DNA of 64,000 bases from DATAOG01 sp963840925 (GTDB lineage: Bacteria; Pseudomonadota; Alphaproteobacteria; Geminicoccales; Geminicoccaceae), in contig CAWJAY010000001.1 in NCBI GenBank assembly GCA_963840925.1, forward strand, positions 1 through 64,000. The letters run 5' to 3'. The position numbers were made by a program, and so were the translations under genes. Each line of letters begins with the position of its first letter. Positions within the stretch are counted from its first letter, which is position 1. Shown in pieces: positions 8,516 through 16,546 of this stretch. Below the pieces are notes generated by a model. That model did not search any database. It worked only from the letters and a program-made list of their open reading frames with translations, and was not told where the DNA came from.

Positions 8516-9360
8516 TCAGCTACCCTTCAAGAGCTCCAGCTCGGCGGCCGTGACCTTGTCCTGGACCTCCTCGTAGACCGCCTGCAGCCAGTCGCGGAAC
8601 ACGGTATCCTGCTTGTCCACGGCCAGCCCGACGCCGGTTCCATCTCGTCGCTCTGCAGGCAGTCGTCGCCCGCCGGCAGCACGACCAGGCCCGGGACCTG
8701 TTTGGCCAGCTGCGGCCAGGCGACGTTGTCGATCGAGGCGAAGTCGGCGCGCTTGGACATCACCTCCTCGACCGGGGCATTGGCGCCCGAGCCCGAGACC
8801 GCCCGGAAGTTGACCTTGGGAAAACGGGTCGGGGCCCAGGCCTCGGGCGGCGTGCCGGTGAAATACGCCATCGTCAGGTCGTCGCGATTGAGATCGTCGA
8901 CGCTCTTGGCCTCCTGCAGCTTCGGATTGCTGGCCAGGCCGAAGAAGCAGAGCGACGAGCGCGAGTAGACCACGAAGTTGACCACCTCGAGGCGCTGCGG
9001 CGTAACCGCGAGCGGAGCGATCGAGATGTCGGCATCGCCGGTCGCGAGGATCGGCACCTTGGTCTCGTGGCTGACCGGCACGACCTCGAGCGGGACGCCC
9101 AGCCGCTTAGCGTATTCCTCCGCGAGCACCCAGGCCGGACCCGAGAACTGCGGGCCGCTGCCGGTCGTGTTCTCGGGCAGCCACGGGAACTCGCCGATCG
9201 CGGCCACCCGCAGGCTGCCGCGCTCCTTGATCGCGTCGATCTTGGGGCTCTGGCCCGGCGCCGGGACGTCGGTGGCGGCGGCGCCCACGGCGGTCGTGAC
9301 GAGCAAGGTCGTAAGCGCGGCGCCGAGCCGGACGGCACAGCGGCGGGTCAAGCGGAACAT
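8516..9360 (-). CDS. Amino acid ABC transporter substrate-binding protein (family 3), one C-terminal frameshift
   Basis: The protein begins MFRLTRRCAVRLGAALTTLL, a signal peptide, followed by the family-3 start ERGSLRVAAIGEFPWLPE. Typical blocks include GDADISIAPLAVTPQRLEVVNF. After DDCLQSDEMEP (near base 8638) the frame breaks; in the next frame the text continues as GVGLAVDKQDTVFRDWLQ and VYEEVQDKVTAAELELLKGS with a TGA at 8516-8518. That is the expected C-terminal lobe, so one missing base (a C or G in a CCGG run) explains it and sequencing error is likely. It is the first gene of the importer operon. Confidence 0.82.
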
Positions 9361-9442
9361 GACGAACCCTCCCTGGAATGCGGTCGCGAAATCGTAGCCA
9401 GGGCGGGGCGCAGCGGCAACGGCTTGCGTGACGCCGGGCCGG

Positions 9443-10279
9443 TCACCCGATGAAGACAGTGTGCCGGTCGATCTCGCGCATCACGCTATCGCGGCCCTCG
9501 GGCGGCAGCGCGAACAGCGCCCGATCGAGGCCGGCCGCGCGGCACTGCTCGACGTAGCCGGCATCCGGCTTGGTGCCGAACAGCGTCGTCGAGACGGTGC
9601 TCGGGTCGCGCCCGGCCTCGTCGGCGAAGCGCTTGAGGCGCGCCATCTCGGTCTTGGGATCGTCGAACCCCCGGCCGCGCGGGAACCAGCCGTCGCAGAA
9701 CTCCATGACCCGCTGCAGCGTGTACTTGGTCTCGCCGCCGAGCAGGATCGGCGGGTGCGGCTTCTGCACCGGTTTCGGCCACGACCAGATCGGCTCGAAC
9801 TTGACGAACTCGCCCTCATAGGCCGCCTCGTCCTGGGTCCAGATCGCCTGCATCGCCTTGGCGCGCTCGACCATGACCCGAAAGCGGTCCTCGAACTTCG
9901 TGCCGTGGTTTTCCATCTCCTCGACATTCCACCCGGCCCCGATCCCGAACTCGAAGCGGCCGCCCGAGATCAGGTCCAGCGTCGCGACCGTCTTCGCCGT
10001 CACGATCGGATCGCGCTCGGTGAGCAGGCTGATGCCGGTGCCAAGGCGCAGCATCTTGGTCGCGGCGGCCGCGGCGGCCAGCGCGACGTAGGGGTCGAGC
10101 GTGTGCGCATACTGCTTGGGCAGCTCTGCGCCGCCTGGCCACGGCGTCCTGCGGCTCGCCGGGATGTGGGTGTGCTCGGGCACGAACAGCGATTCGTAGC
10201 CGCGTTCCTCGAGCGCGCGCGCCACCTCGACGATGGGCATCGAGTACTCGGTCGCGAAGTAGTAAAAGCCGATCTTCAT
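9443..10279 (-). CDS. LLM-class (luciferase-like) F420-dependent oxidoreductase
   Basis: A 278-residue luciferase-like monooxygenase-fold protein. It has the N-terminal strand MKIGFYYF, the block SLFVPEHTHIPASR, the mid block LDLISGGRFEFGIGAGWN and the KPVQKPHPPILLGG segment typical of the F420-using TIGR03619-type group. That LPxxGR-like/GxGAGW signature is commonly seen in F420 oxidoreductases of actinobacteria. It is encoded head to head with cofC, supporting F420 rather than FMN as cofactor, though the sequence alone does not prove this. Substrate unknown. Confidence 0.8.
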   Translation of the reverse strand: MKIGFYYFATEYSMPIVEVARALEERGYESLFVPEHTHIPASRRTPWPGGAELPKQYAHTLDPYVALAAAAAATKMLRLGTGISLLTERDPIVTAKTVATLDLISGGRFEFGIGAGWNVEEMENHGTKFEDRFRVMVERAKAMQAIWTQDEAAYEGEFVKFEPIWSWPKPVQKPHPPILLGGETKYTLQRVMEFCDGWFPRGRGFDDPKTEMARLKRFADEAGRDPSTVSTTLFGTKPDAGYVEQCRAAGLDRALFALPPEGRDSVMREIDRHTVFIG

Positions 10280-10348
10280 GGTCAGCTGCCTCCCCGGGGT
10301 CCGAGACTCAACCTAGGCCGCGGCGCGCCGGGCGGCTAGCCTTTGTCG

Positions 10349-11032
10349 ATGGGCTCGATGTGGGTCGTGATGCCGGTCAAGGACCTGGCCGACGCCAAGC
10401 AGCGCCTGGCCGGTCTGCTCGGGGCCGGCGAGCGCCGGGCGTTGTTCCGTGCCATGCTCGAGGACGTGCTCGGCGCGCTCGCCGCGAGCACGGGTCTCGC
10501 CGGCATCCTGATCGTGACCCGCGACCCCGAGGCGCAAGCGCTTGGCCGGCGCTACGGCGCCCGCATCCTGATCGAAGCCGAGAACCGCGGTCACACCGTC
10601 GCCAGCAGCCTCGGCGCCCGCAAGCTGGCCGGCGAAGGTGCCTGCGGCATGCTGCAGCTGCCGGGCGATATTCCCCTGGTTACGCCTGCCGACATCGAGG
10701 CGGTGCTTGCGACACATGGCCCGGCGCCGGCAGTGACGCTGGCGCCCTCGCGCGACCGGCGCGGCTCGAACGCGGTCGCCTGCTCGCCGCCCGATCTGCT
10801 GCCGCTCCGGTTCGGCAGCGATTCCTTTTTTCCCCACGTGCAGCGGGCGCGCGCGCTCGGCATCGAGCCCCAGATCGTCGAACGGCTTGGCCTCGCCCTC
10901 GACATCGACACGCCTGACGACCTCGCCGCGTTTCTCGCCGCGCCGTCGGCGACCCGGGCCTACGCCTATCTCGCCGCGAGCGGCATCGCCCGGCGCTTCC
11001 CGCCCGCCACGGGTCAGCCCGACCCGCCGTAG
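10349..11032 (+). CDS. cofC: 2-phospho-L-lactate guanylyltransferase (CofC/FbiD)
   Basis: About 228 residues with a nucleotidyltransferase fold. It starts WVVMPVKDLADAKQRLAG, the characteristic PVK-x5-K-x-RL substrate motif of CofC, followed by GMLQLPGDIPLV, the metal-binding Asp block (GDIPL), SRDRRGSNAVACSPP and ALDIDTPDDLAAFL. The enzyme makes the guanylylated precursor used by CofD in F420 synthesis; whether it prefers phospholactate, PEP or 3-phosphoglycerate cannot be read from sequence. Starts at TTG 10343, ATG 10349 and ATG 10358 are all possible; 10349 is a compromise. Its 3' end overlaps the convergent fgd gene by 19 bp. Confidence 0.88.
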   Translation: MGSMWVVMPVKDLADAKQRLAGLLGAGERRALFRAMLEDVLGALAASTGLAGILIVTRDPEAQALGRRYGARILIEAENRGHTVASSLGARKLAGEGACGMLQLPGDIPLVTPADIEAVLATHGPAPAVTLAPSRDRRGSNAVACSPPDLLPLRFGSDSFFPHVQRARALGIEPQIVERLGLALDIDTPDDLAAFLAAPSATRAYAYLAASGIARRFPPATGQPDPP

Positions 11033-12027
11033 CGCTCGCGCAGGCGCGGCAGGACCTGCTCCCCGTAAAGGTCGAGAAAGCGCTTCTGGTCGGGGCCGGG
11101 GGCGTGGAACACCAGGTGGGAAAAACCCAGCGAAACCGTCTCGGCCAGGCGTTCGACGTGCTCGTCCGGGTCGCTCGAGACCAGGAAGCGGCTGGCGGCG
11201 CGCTCGACCGGCAGCGCGTCGGCCAGCTTTTCCATCTCGACCGGGTCCTCGACGCCGGTCTTTTCCTCCGGCTTCAGCGCCAGCGCGGCCCAGTGGCGCG
11301 TATCGTTGCGGGCTCGCTCTAGATCTGTGTCGAAAGAAACCTTCATCTCGATCATGCGCTCGATGCTGTCCGGCGCGCGCCCGGCCTTCTCGAGGCCCTC
11401 GGCGAGCGCCGGCAGCAGGGTGTCGGTATAGAGCTCCTTCGCCTTGCCGCTGGTGCAGATGAAGCCATCGCCGAGCCGGCCGGCGAGCCGTGCCGCGACC
11501 GCGCCCGAGGCCGCGACGTAGATCGGCACCGGCGCCTCGGGGCGGTCGTAGATCGTGGCCTTGTCGGTCCGGAAAAACTCGCCCTCGAAGGTCACCCGGT
11601 CCTCGCGGGCGAGCCGGCGCATCAAAAGGATCGCCTCGCGCAGGCGGGCAAAGCGCTCCTTGAACGGCGGCCACGCCATGCCGGTCGCCGGCACCTCGTT
11701 CAGCGATTCGCCGGTGCCGACCCCGAGCAGGACGCGGCCCGGGTGGAGGCTGCCGAGCGTCCCGATCGCCTGGGCGACGATCGCCGGATGGTAGCGGAAG
11801 GTCGGGGTCACGACGCTGGTGCCTAGCAGCACGCGCGTCGTGCGCTCGCCCAAGGCCCCGAGCCAGGCGAACGAGAACGGCGCATGGCCGCCGGTGTGCC
11901 GCCAGGGCTGGAAGTGATCGCTGACCATGACCGAATCGAAGCCGACCGCTTCGGCGTGCACGGCGAACTCGAGCAGCGCGCGCGGCGCGAACTGCTCGGC
12001 CGAGGCCTTGTAGCCGAGTTTGAGCAT
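11014..12027 (-). CDS. fgd: F420-dependent glucose-6-phosphate dehydrogenase-like enzyme
   Basis: A 337-residue luciferase-fold protein strikingly like mycobacterial Fgd1 as I remember it. It begins LKLGYKASAEQFAPR and carries VSDHFQPWRHTGGHAPFS, GTSVVTPTFRYHPAIVAQA, GVGTGESLNEV, DGFICTSGK and HLVFHAPGPDQKRFLDLY. The residues assigned catalytic or F420-adjacent roles in Fgd1 are present: His38, Trp42 and Glu107 (Fgd1 40, 44, 109). So are the three phosphate-binding residues, Lys195, Lys256 and Arg280 (Fgd1 198, 259, 283). The enzyme oxidises glucose-6-phosphate to 6-phosphogluconolactone and reduces F420. The start is the ATG at 12027, giving almost exactly the Fgd1 length. A relative with another sugar-phosphate substrate cannot be excluded. 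Confidence 0.85.
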   Translation of the reverse strand: MLKLGYKASAEQFAPRALLEFAVHAEAVGFDSVMVSDHFQPWRHTGGHAPFSFAWLGALGERTTRVLLGTSVVTPTFRYHPAIVAQAIGTLGSLHPGRVLLGVGTGESLNEVPATGMAWPPFKERFARLREAILLMRRLAREDRVTFEGEFFRTDKATIYDRPEAPVPIYVAASGAVAARLAGRLGDGFICTSGKAKELYTDTLLPALAEGLEKAGRAPDSIERMIEMKVSFDTDLERARNDTRHWAALALKPEEKTGVEDPVEMEKLADALPVERAASRFLVSSDPDEHVERLAETVSLGFSHLVFHAPGPDQKRFLDLYGEQVLPRLRERYGGSG

Positions 12028-12150
12028 CTCTAGGTGTCCTCGCCGGGGGTTCGGGCGCCGGCAGCCGCGATGGCTGCCGCCCGCCCATCCTGGTATCGTT
12101 GGCTCGCAGGTCAACAGCAGCCGCGCCGCTAGGATAAGATAAGGCAGCCG

Positions 12151-13167
12151 ATGAACGTCGTTCGCAGCCTGGTCGGCCTGGTGCTGGCGATCGCGGTGCT
12201 CGCGATGCTGGTCCCGCACCGGCTGGGCGATCCCCAGCCGGCGTTCCAGCGCGCGGTCGCGCGCGCGCTGGCGAGCGACGCCGACGACCGCCTGCTCGAG
12301 GCGGCGCTCGATCAGTATCCCGACCAGGCCCCGGCGATCGTCATCACCTACGGCCATCTCGATCTGTTCCGCGAGCAGCTCGCCCGCTTCGGGCCGCAGG
12401 TCGTGCCGATCGTCGCCACCTATCAGGACTCGCTCACGACCGCCGATGCCTGGCGGACGCTGCAATCGGTTGGCGGCCAGCTGACCGGTGGCTCCGGCGA
12501 TCCGGATCTCGCGCCTCTGAGCGCGGAAGAGCGCGGGCTGCTCGCGCTGCTCAAGATGCGGGACGAGGGCAACGCCTTCGTCGGCCAGTGGGAGCTCACC
12601 GACGCCGGCGCGGCGCGGCGGGTGCCGAGCCGGCTGATCACGCTCGGCGGCCCCGAGCTTCTGTTCGGCGGGCTGACCGCGCTCGAGCGCGAGGTCGTCC
12701 GGGAACGGCCGATCGACTGGCAGACCTATGGCCTGGCCGCGGTCGACGTCGCGGCGATCGGCGCCGGGGTCGCCCTGCTGCGGTTCGCCGGAACCGCTGC
12801 CCGTGGCGCCAGCACCGCGCGGGCCGCGGCCAAGTCCGCGACGGTCCGATCGGGCGCGCTGGCGGCGGCCAAGGTGCTCGGCATCAACGCCGTCAGGATC
12901 GGGGTCCCGGCCGGCCTGATCGTGCTGCTGGCGCTGCACCCGGACGTGTTCACGCACTACGCCTGGATCGTGGCCGAGAGCCTCGGCATGCCCGGGATTC
13001 TCGGCCCGGTCATCGGCTGGGGCATCGTGATCCTGCCGCTCGCGTTCCTGCTATCCTGGCTGCTGCTGTCGGTCCGCATGCTGCGCCTGACCGGCTCGCT
13101 GCTCGCCGGCGCGGCGCGCGGCTGCCGGAGCCTGGCGCTCCGCCTCGCGGCCGCGGACGATCGCTGA
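12151..13167 (+). CDS. Membrane protein of unknown function inside the F420 locus
   Basis: A 338-residue protein I do not recognise. It has a hydrophobic N-terminal helix (residues about 5-23), an acidic soluble region (25-190), a hydrophobic stretch near 195-215 and two or three hydrophobic segments at about 245-310 (including GIVILPLAFLLSWLLLS). It ends in a basic tail, and a run rich in Ala/Gly/Ser/Thr (215-240) lies between. A topology with the soluble part outside the cytoplasm is plausible. It lies between fgd (divergent, 123 bp) and fbiC (same strand, 167 bp). A role in F420 biology is suggested only by position. The 167-bp gap after it shows no gene. Confidence 0.7.
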   Translation: MNVVRSLVGLVLAIAVLAMLVPHRLGDPQPAFQRAVARALASDADDRLLEAALDQYPDQAPAIVITYGHLDLFREQLARFGPQVVPIVATYQDSLTTADAWRTLQSVGGQLTGGSGDPDLAPLSAEERGLLALLKMRDEGNAFVGQWELTDAGAARRVPSRLITLGGPELLFGGLTALEREVVRERPIDWQTYGLAAVDVAAIGAGVALLRFAGTAARGASTARAAAKSATVRSGALAAAKVLGINAVRIGVPAGLIVLLALHPDVFTHYAWIVAESLGMPGILGPVIGWGIVILPLAFLLSWLLLSVRMLRLTGSLLAGAARGCRSLALRLAAADDR

Positions 13168-13334
13168 CCCGAGGATCGCGATGCCGGGGCGGACTTGTCC
13201 CGGCGCCCGAGATGAGCTGTACTCCCGCGCGCGCCGGGCGCCTTGGCCCGGGCGACCGGTGGCGCCGACCCCCGGCATCCTTCGGCACCGGCAGACCTCA
13301 AGCAAAGGGGCGCGGCGCACGCGCCGATCGACGC

Positions 13335-15770
13335 ATGACCACGAGCACCGCTCCGATCCTCGCCGACGCCGCGACCGGCGGCCAGCTGACCGACGAGCAG
13401 GCGCTCCGGCTGGCCGCCGACCGCGATCTGGACGGGCTGCTGGCCGCCGCCCGCGCCCGGCGTGATCTCGCCCATCCGGTCGTCGTCAGCTATTCGCCCA
13501 AGGTCTTCATCCCGCTGACCCAGCTCTGCCGCGATACCTGCCGCTACTGCACCTTCGCCCGCGCGCCGCGCGCGCTGAAGGCGCCCTATCTATCGATCGA
13601 GGAGGCGATCGCGGTCGCGACCGCCGGCGCCGAGGCCGGCTGCCACGAGGCGCTGTTCACGCTCGGCGACCAGCCGGAGCGGCGCTACCGCGTGGCGCGC
13701 GAGGCGCTGGCGGCGCTCGGGCACGAGACCACGATCGGCTATCTGGCCGAGGTCGCGGCCCGGGTCCAGGCCGCGAGCGGCCTGTTGGCGCACGTCAATC
13801 CGGGCGTGATGAGCGCTCCTGAGCTCGAACGGTTGCGCGCGGTCTCCGTCTCGGCGGGGCTGATGCTGGAGTCGGCAGCCGAGCGACTGTGCGCGCCCGG
13901 TGGGCCGCACCACGGCTGTCCGGACAAGCGGCCCGCGGTCCGGCTCGCGACGATCGCAGCCGCCGGCGAGCTTGCCGTGCCGTTCACGAGCGGCATCCTG
14001 ATCGGGATCGGCGAGACCCGGCGGGAGCGGATCGAGGCGCTGCTGGCGCTGCGCGCGCTGCACGCCGAGCACGGCCATCTCCAGGAGATCATCGTCCAGA
14101 ACTTCCGCGCCAAGCCCGGCACCCTGATGGCGGGCGCGCCCGAGCCGACGCTTGCGGATCATCTCTGGACGATCGCGGTCGCCCGCCTGGTCATGCCGGC
14201 CGGGCTCAGCATCCAGGCGCCGCCGAACCTCAATCCCGCCGCGCTCGACCGGCTGCTCGCGGCCGGCATCGACGACTGGGGCGGGATCTCGCCGGTGACC
14301 CGCGACCACGTCAATCCCGAGGCGCCCTGGCCGGCGCTCGATCTGCTGCGGCGCGCGAGCGAGGCCGCCGGCAAGGAGCTGGTCGCGCGCCTCGCGATCT
14401 ATCCGCGCTACGTCCAGGAGCCGGAGCGGTGGCTGGCGCCGGCGATGCGCGCGCCGGTGCTGCAGCACGTCGACGGCGAAGGCTACGCGCGCGAAGACAG
14501 CTGGATCGCCGGCGCGCCCTCGAAGCCGGTGGCGATCGCTGCGGGCCAGGGATCGTCGGGCCAGGAGCTGGCGGCGATCCTGCGCCGCGCGCGCGATGGT
14601 CGAACGCTCGCCGAGGCGGACGTGCTGCGGCTGTTCGCGGCCCGCGGCCGCGAGGTCGCTGCGGTCTGCGACGTGGCCGACCAGCTGCGCCGCGAGGTCA
14701 ATGGCGAGCGGGTCGCCTACGTCGTCAACCGCAACATCAACTACACCAACGTCTGCTACTTCCGTTGCGCCTTCTGCGCCTTCTCCAAGGGCAAGCTCGC
14801 GGAGAACCTGCGCGGCCCGGCCTACGATCTGGATCTCGAGGAGATCGCGCGGCGCACCCGCGAGGCCTGGGCGCGAGGTGCGACCGAGATGTGCCTGCAG
14901 GGCGGCATCCATCCGAGCTACAGCGGCGAGACCTACCTCGAGATCTGCCGGACCGTGAAGGCCGCAGCACCCGAGATCCACGTCCATGCGTTCTCGCCGC
15001 TCGAGGTCTGGCAAGGTGCACGGACCCTTGGCGTCTCGCTCGGGGCGTTCCTGGCGGAGCTCAAGCGGGCGGGGCTCGGCTCGCTGCCCGGCACGGCCGC
15101 CGAGATCCTGGACGACGAGGTCCGCCGCGTGATCTGCCCGGACAAGATCGCGACCGGCCAGTGGCTCGAGGTCATGGAATGCGCGCACGCGCTGGGCCTG
15201 CGCTGCACCGCGACGATCATGTTCGGCCACGTCGACCGGCCGCAGCACTGGGCCAGGCATCTGTTGCGCATCCGCGCGCTGCAGGCCAGGACCGGCGGCT
15301 TCACCGAGCTGGTGCCGCTGCCCTTCGTCCACATGGAGGCGCCGATTTATCTGAAGGGCGGCGCGCGCCGCGGCCCGACCTGGCGCGAGGCGCTGCTGAT
15401 GCATGCGGTCGCGCGTCTCGCCCTGCACCCGCAGATCACCAACGTCCAGACCTCCTGGGTCAAGATGGGGCCAAAGGGGGCTCAGGCTTGCCTGAACGCC
15501 GGCGCCAATGACCTGGGCGGCACGCTGATGAACGAATCGATCACCCGCGCCGCCGGGGCGGCGTTCGGCCAGGAGTTGCCGCCCTCTGCGATGGCGGCGC
15601 TGATCCGGGAGCTCGGGCGCACCCCCGGGCAGCGGACGACGCTCTACGGCGACGTCGCGCCCGAGCGGGTCGAGGCCTCGTTCCGCGCGGCACCGCTGGC
15701 CCTGCCGGTCAACCGGCCGGCCCGCCGCTCGGAGCGCTCGCGCGACCCGGTGCTCGTGCGCTTCGGCTAG
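13335..15770 (+). CDS. fbiC: FbiC, fused 7,8-didemethyl-8-hydroxy-5-deazariboflavin (FO) synthase
   Basis: An 811-residue two-domain radical SAM protein, close to the length of actinobacterial FbiC. The N-terminal CofG-like half has the iron-sulfur motif C65-x3-C69-x2-C72 (CRDTCRYC); the C-terminal CofH-like half has C474-x3-C478-x2-C481 (CYFRCAFC). Further blocks are FTSGILIGIGETRRER, IQAPPNLNP, VNRNINYTNVC, CLQGGIHPSY, TATIMFGHVDRP and LNAGANDLGGTLMNESI. Together the halves join tyrosine and a ribityl pyrimidine to form FO, the deazaflavin part of F420. The start is the ATG at 13335, giving MTTSTAPIL. Archaea and cyanobacteria encode the halves separately, so the fused form points to the actinobacterial-type lineage. 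Confidence 0.95.
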   Translation: MTTSTAPILADAATGGQLTDEQALRLAADRDLDGLLAAARARRDLAHPVVVSYSPKVFIPLTQLCRDTCRYCTFARAPRALKAPYLSIEEAIAVATAGAEAGCHEALFTLGDQPERRYRVAREALAALGHETTIGYLAEVAARVQAASGLLAHVNPGVMSAPELERLRAVSVSAGLMLESAAERLCAPGGPHHGCPDKRPAVRLATIAAAGELAVPFTSGILIGIGETRRERIEALLALRALHAEHGHLQEIIVQNFRAKPGTLMAGAPEPTLADHLWTIAVARLVMPAGLSIQAPPNLNPAALDRLLAAGIDDWGGISPVTRDHVNPEAPWPALDLLRRASEAAGKELVARLAIYPRYVQEPERWLAPAMRAPVLQHVDGEGYAREDSWIAGAPSKPVAIAAGQGSSGQELAAILRRARDGRTLAEADVLRLFAARGREVAAVCDVADQLRREVNGERVAYVVNRNINYTNVCYFRCAFCAFSKGKLAENLRGPAYDLDLEEIARRTREAWARGATEMCLQGGIHPSYSGETYLEICRTVKAAAPEIHVHAFSPLEVWQGARTLGVSLGAFLAELKRAGLGSLPGTAAEILDDEVRRVICPDKIATGQWLEVMECAHALGLRCTATIMFGHVDRPQHWARHLLRIRALQARTGGFTELVPLPFVHMEAPIYLKGGARRGPTWREALLMHAVARLALHPQITNVQTSWVKMGPKGAQACLNAGANDLGGTLMNESITRAAGAAFGQELPPSAMAALIRELGRTPGQRTTLYGDVAPERVEASFRAAPLALPVNRPARRSERSRDPVLVRFG

Positions 15771-15775
15771 CAGCG

Positions 15776-16546
15776 GTGGCGGTGCCGCTCCCGACGTTCA
15801 CGCTGACGGCGGTGCCGGCGATTCCGGCGATCGGGGCGGGCTGCGACCTCGCGCGCATCCTGGGCGACGCAATGGCGGTAGCGCTGCGGCCGCAGCCGGG
15901 CGACGTGCTGGTGGTCACGCACAAGATCGTCTCGAAGGCCGAGGGCCGGTTCGTGGCGCTGTCTGACGTAAGGCCTTCGGCCCGGGCCTTGCAGCTGGCG
16001 GCGGCGACCGGCAAGGACCCGGCGCTGGTCGAGGTGATCCTGTCCGAAGCGCGCGCCGTGCTCCGCTTCCGGCCGGGGCTGATCATCGCCGAGCACCGCC
16101 TGGGCCTGGTGCTCGCCAACGCCGGGGTCGACCAGTCGAACGTGTCCCAGGACCAAGGCGGGCGCGTCCTGCTGCTGCCGGAGGACCCCGACGCCAGCGC
16201 CGCCGCGCTGCGCAGCGCGTTGCAGGCGCGTTTCGACGTGCGGCTCGCCGTGATCGTCAGCGACAGCGTCGGGCGCGCCTTTCGCAACGGCGTGGTCGGG
16301 ATCGCGATCGGGGCCGCGGGGCTGCCGGCCCTGCTCGACCTGCGCGGCCGGCCCGATCTCGAAGGCCGGCCGCTGGAAGTGACCCAGGTCGGGCTCGCCG
16401 ACCAGATCGCTTCGGCGGCCGAGCTCCTGATGGGCGAGGCCGACGAGGGCCGGCCCGCGGTCCTGGCCCGCGGCTCTTTCCCGGACGGGCCGGCGCTGCC
16501 GGCTTCAGCCTTGATCCGCGCGCGCGAGACGGACCTCTTCCGATGA
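15776..16546 (+). CDS. cofE: Coenzyme F420-0:L-glutamate ligase (CofE/FbiB N-domain)
   Basis: A 256-residue protein with GTG start 5 bp after the fbiC stop. It matches CofE across its length: GDVLVVTHKIVSKAEGR, LIIAEHRLGLVLANAGVDQSN, VIVSDSVGRAFRNGVVGIAIG and ADQIASAAELLMGEADEGRPAVLARG. The enzyme adds glutamate residues to F420-0 using GTP. It has only this domain; the nitroreductase-like C-terminal domain that mycobacterial FbiB uses to reduce dehydro-F420 is absent. Its last codons overlap cofD by 4 bp. Confidence 0.92.
   Translation: MAVPLPTFTLTAVPAIPAIGAGCDLARILGDAMAVALRPQPGDVLVVTHKIVSKAEGRFVALSDVRPSARALQLAAATGKDPALVEVILSEARAVLRFRPGLIIAEHRLGLVLANAGVDQSNVSQDQGGRVLLLPEDPDASAAALRSALQARFDVRLAVIVSDSVGRAFRNGVVGIAIGAAGLPALLDLRGRPDLEGRPLEVTQVGLADQIASAAELLMGEADEGRPAVLARGSFPDGPALPASALIRARETDLFR

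Noticed and set aside
9427..9446. Inverted repeat GTGAC-N9-GTCAC as a terminator of the LLM gene
   Set aside because: Only 5-bp arms, no T-tract, and it overlaps the stop codon.
13590..15428. A 612-codon minus-strand frame
   Set aside because: It is antisense to fbiC, whose motifs are unambiguous; its composition is typical of antisense frames.
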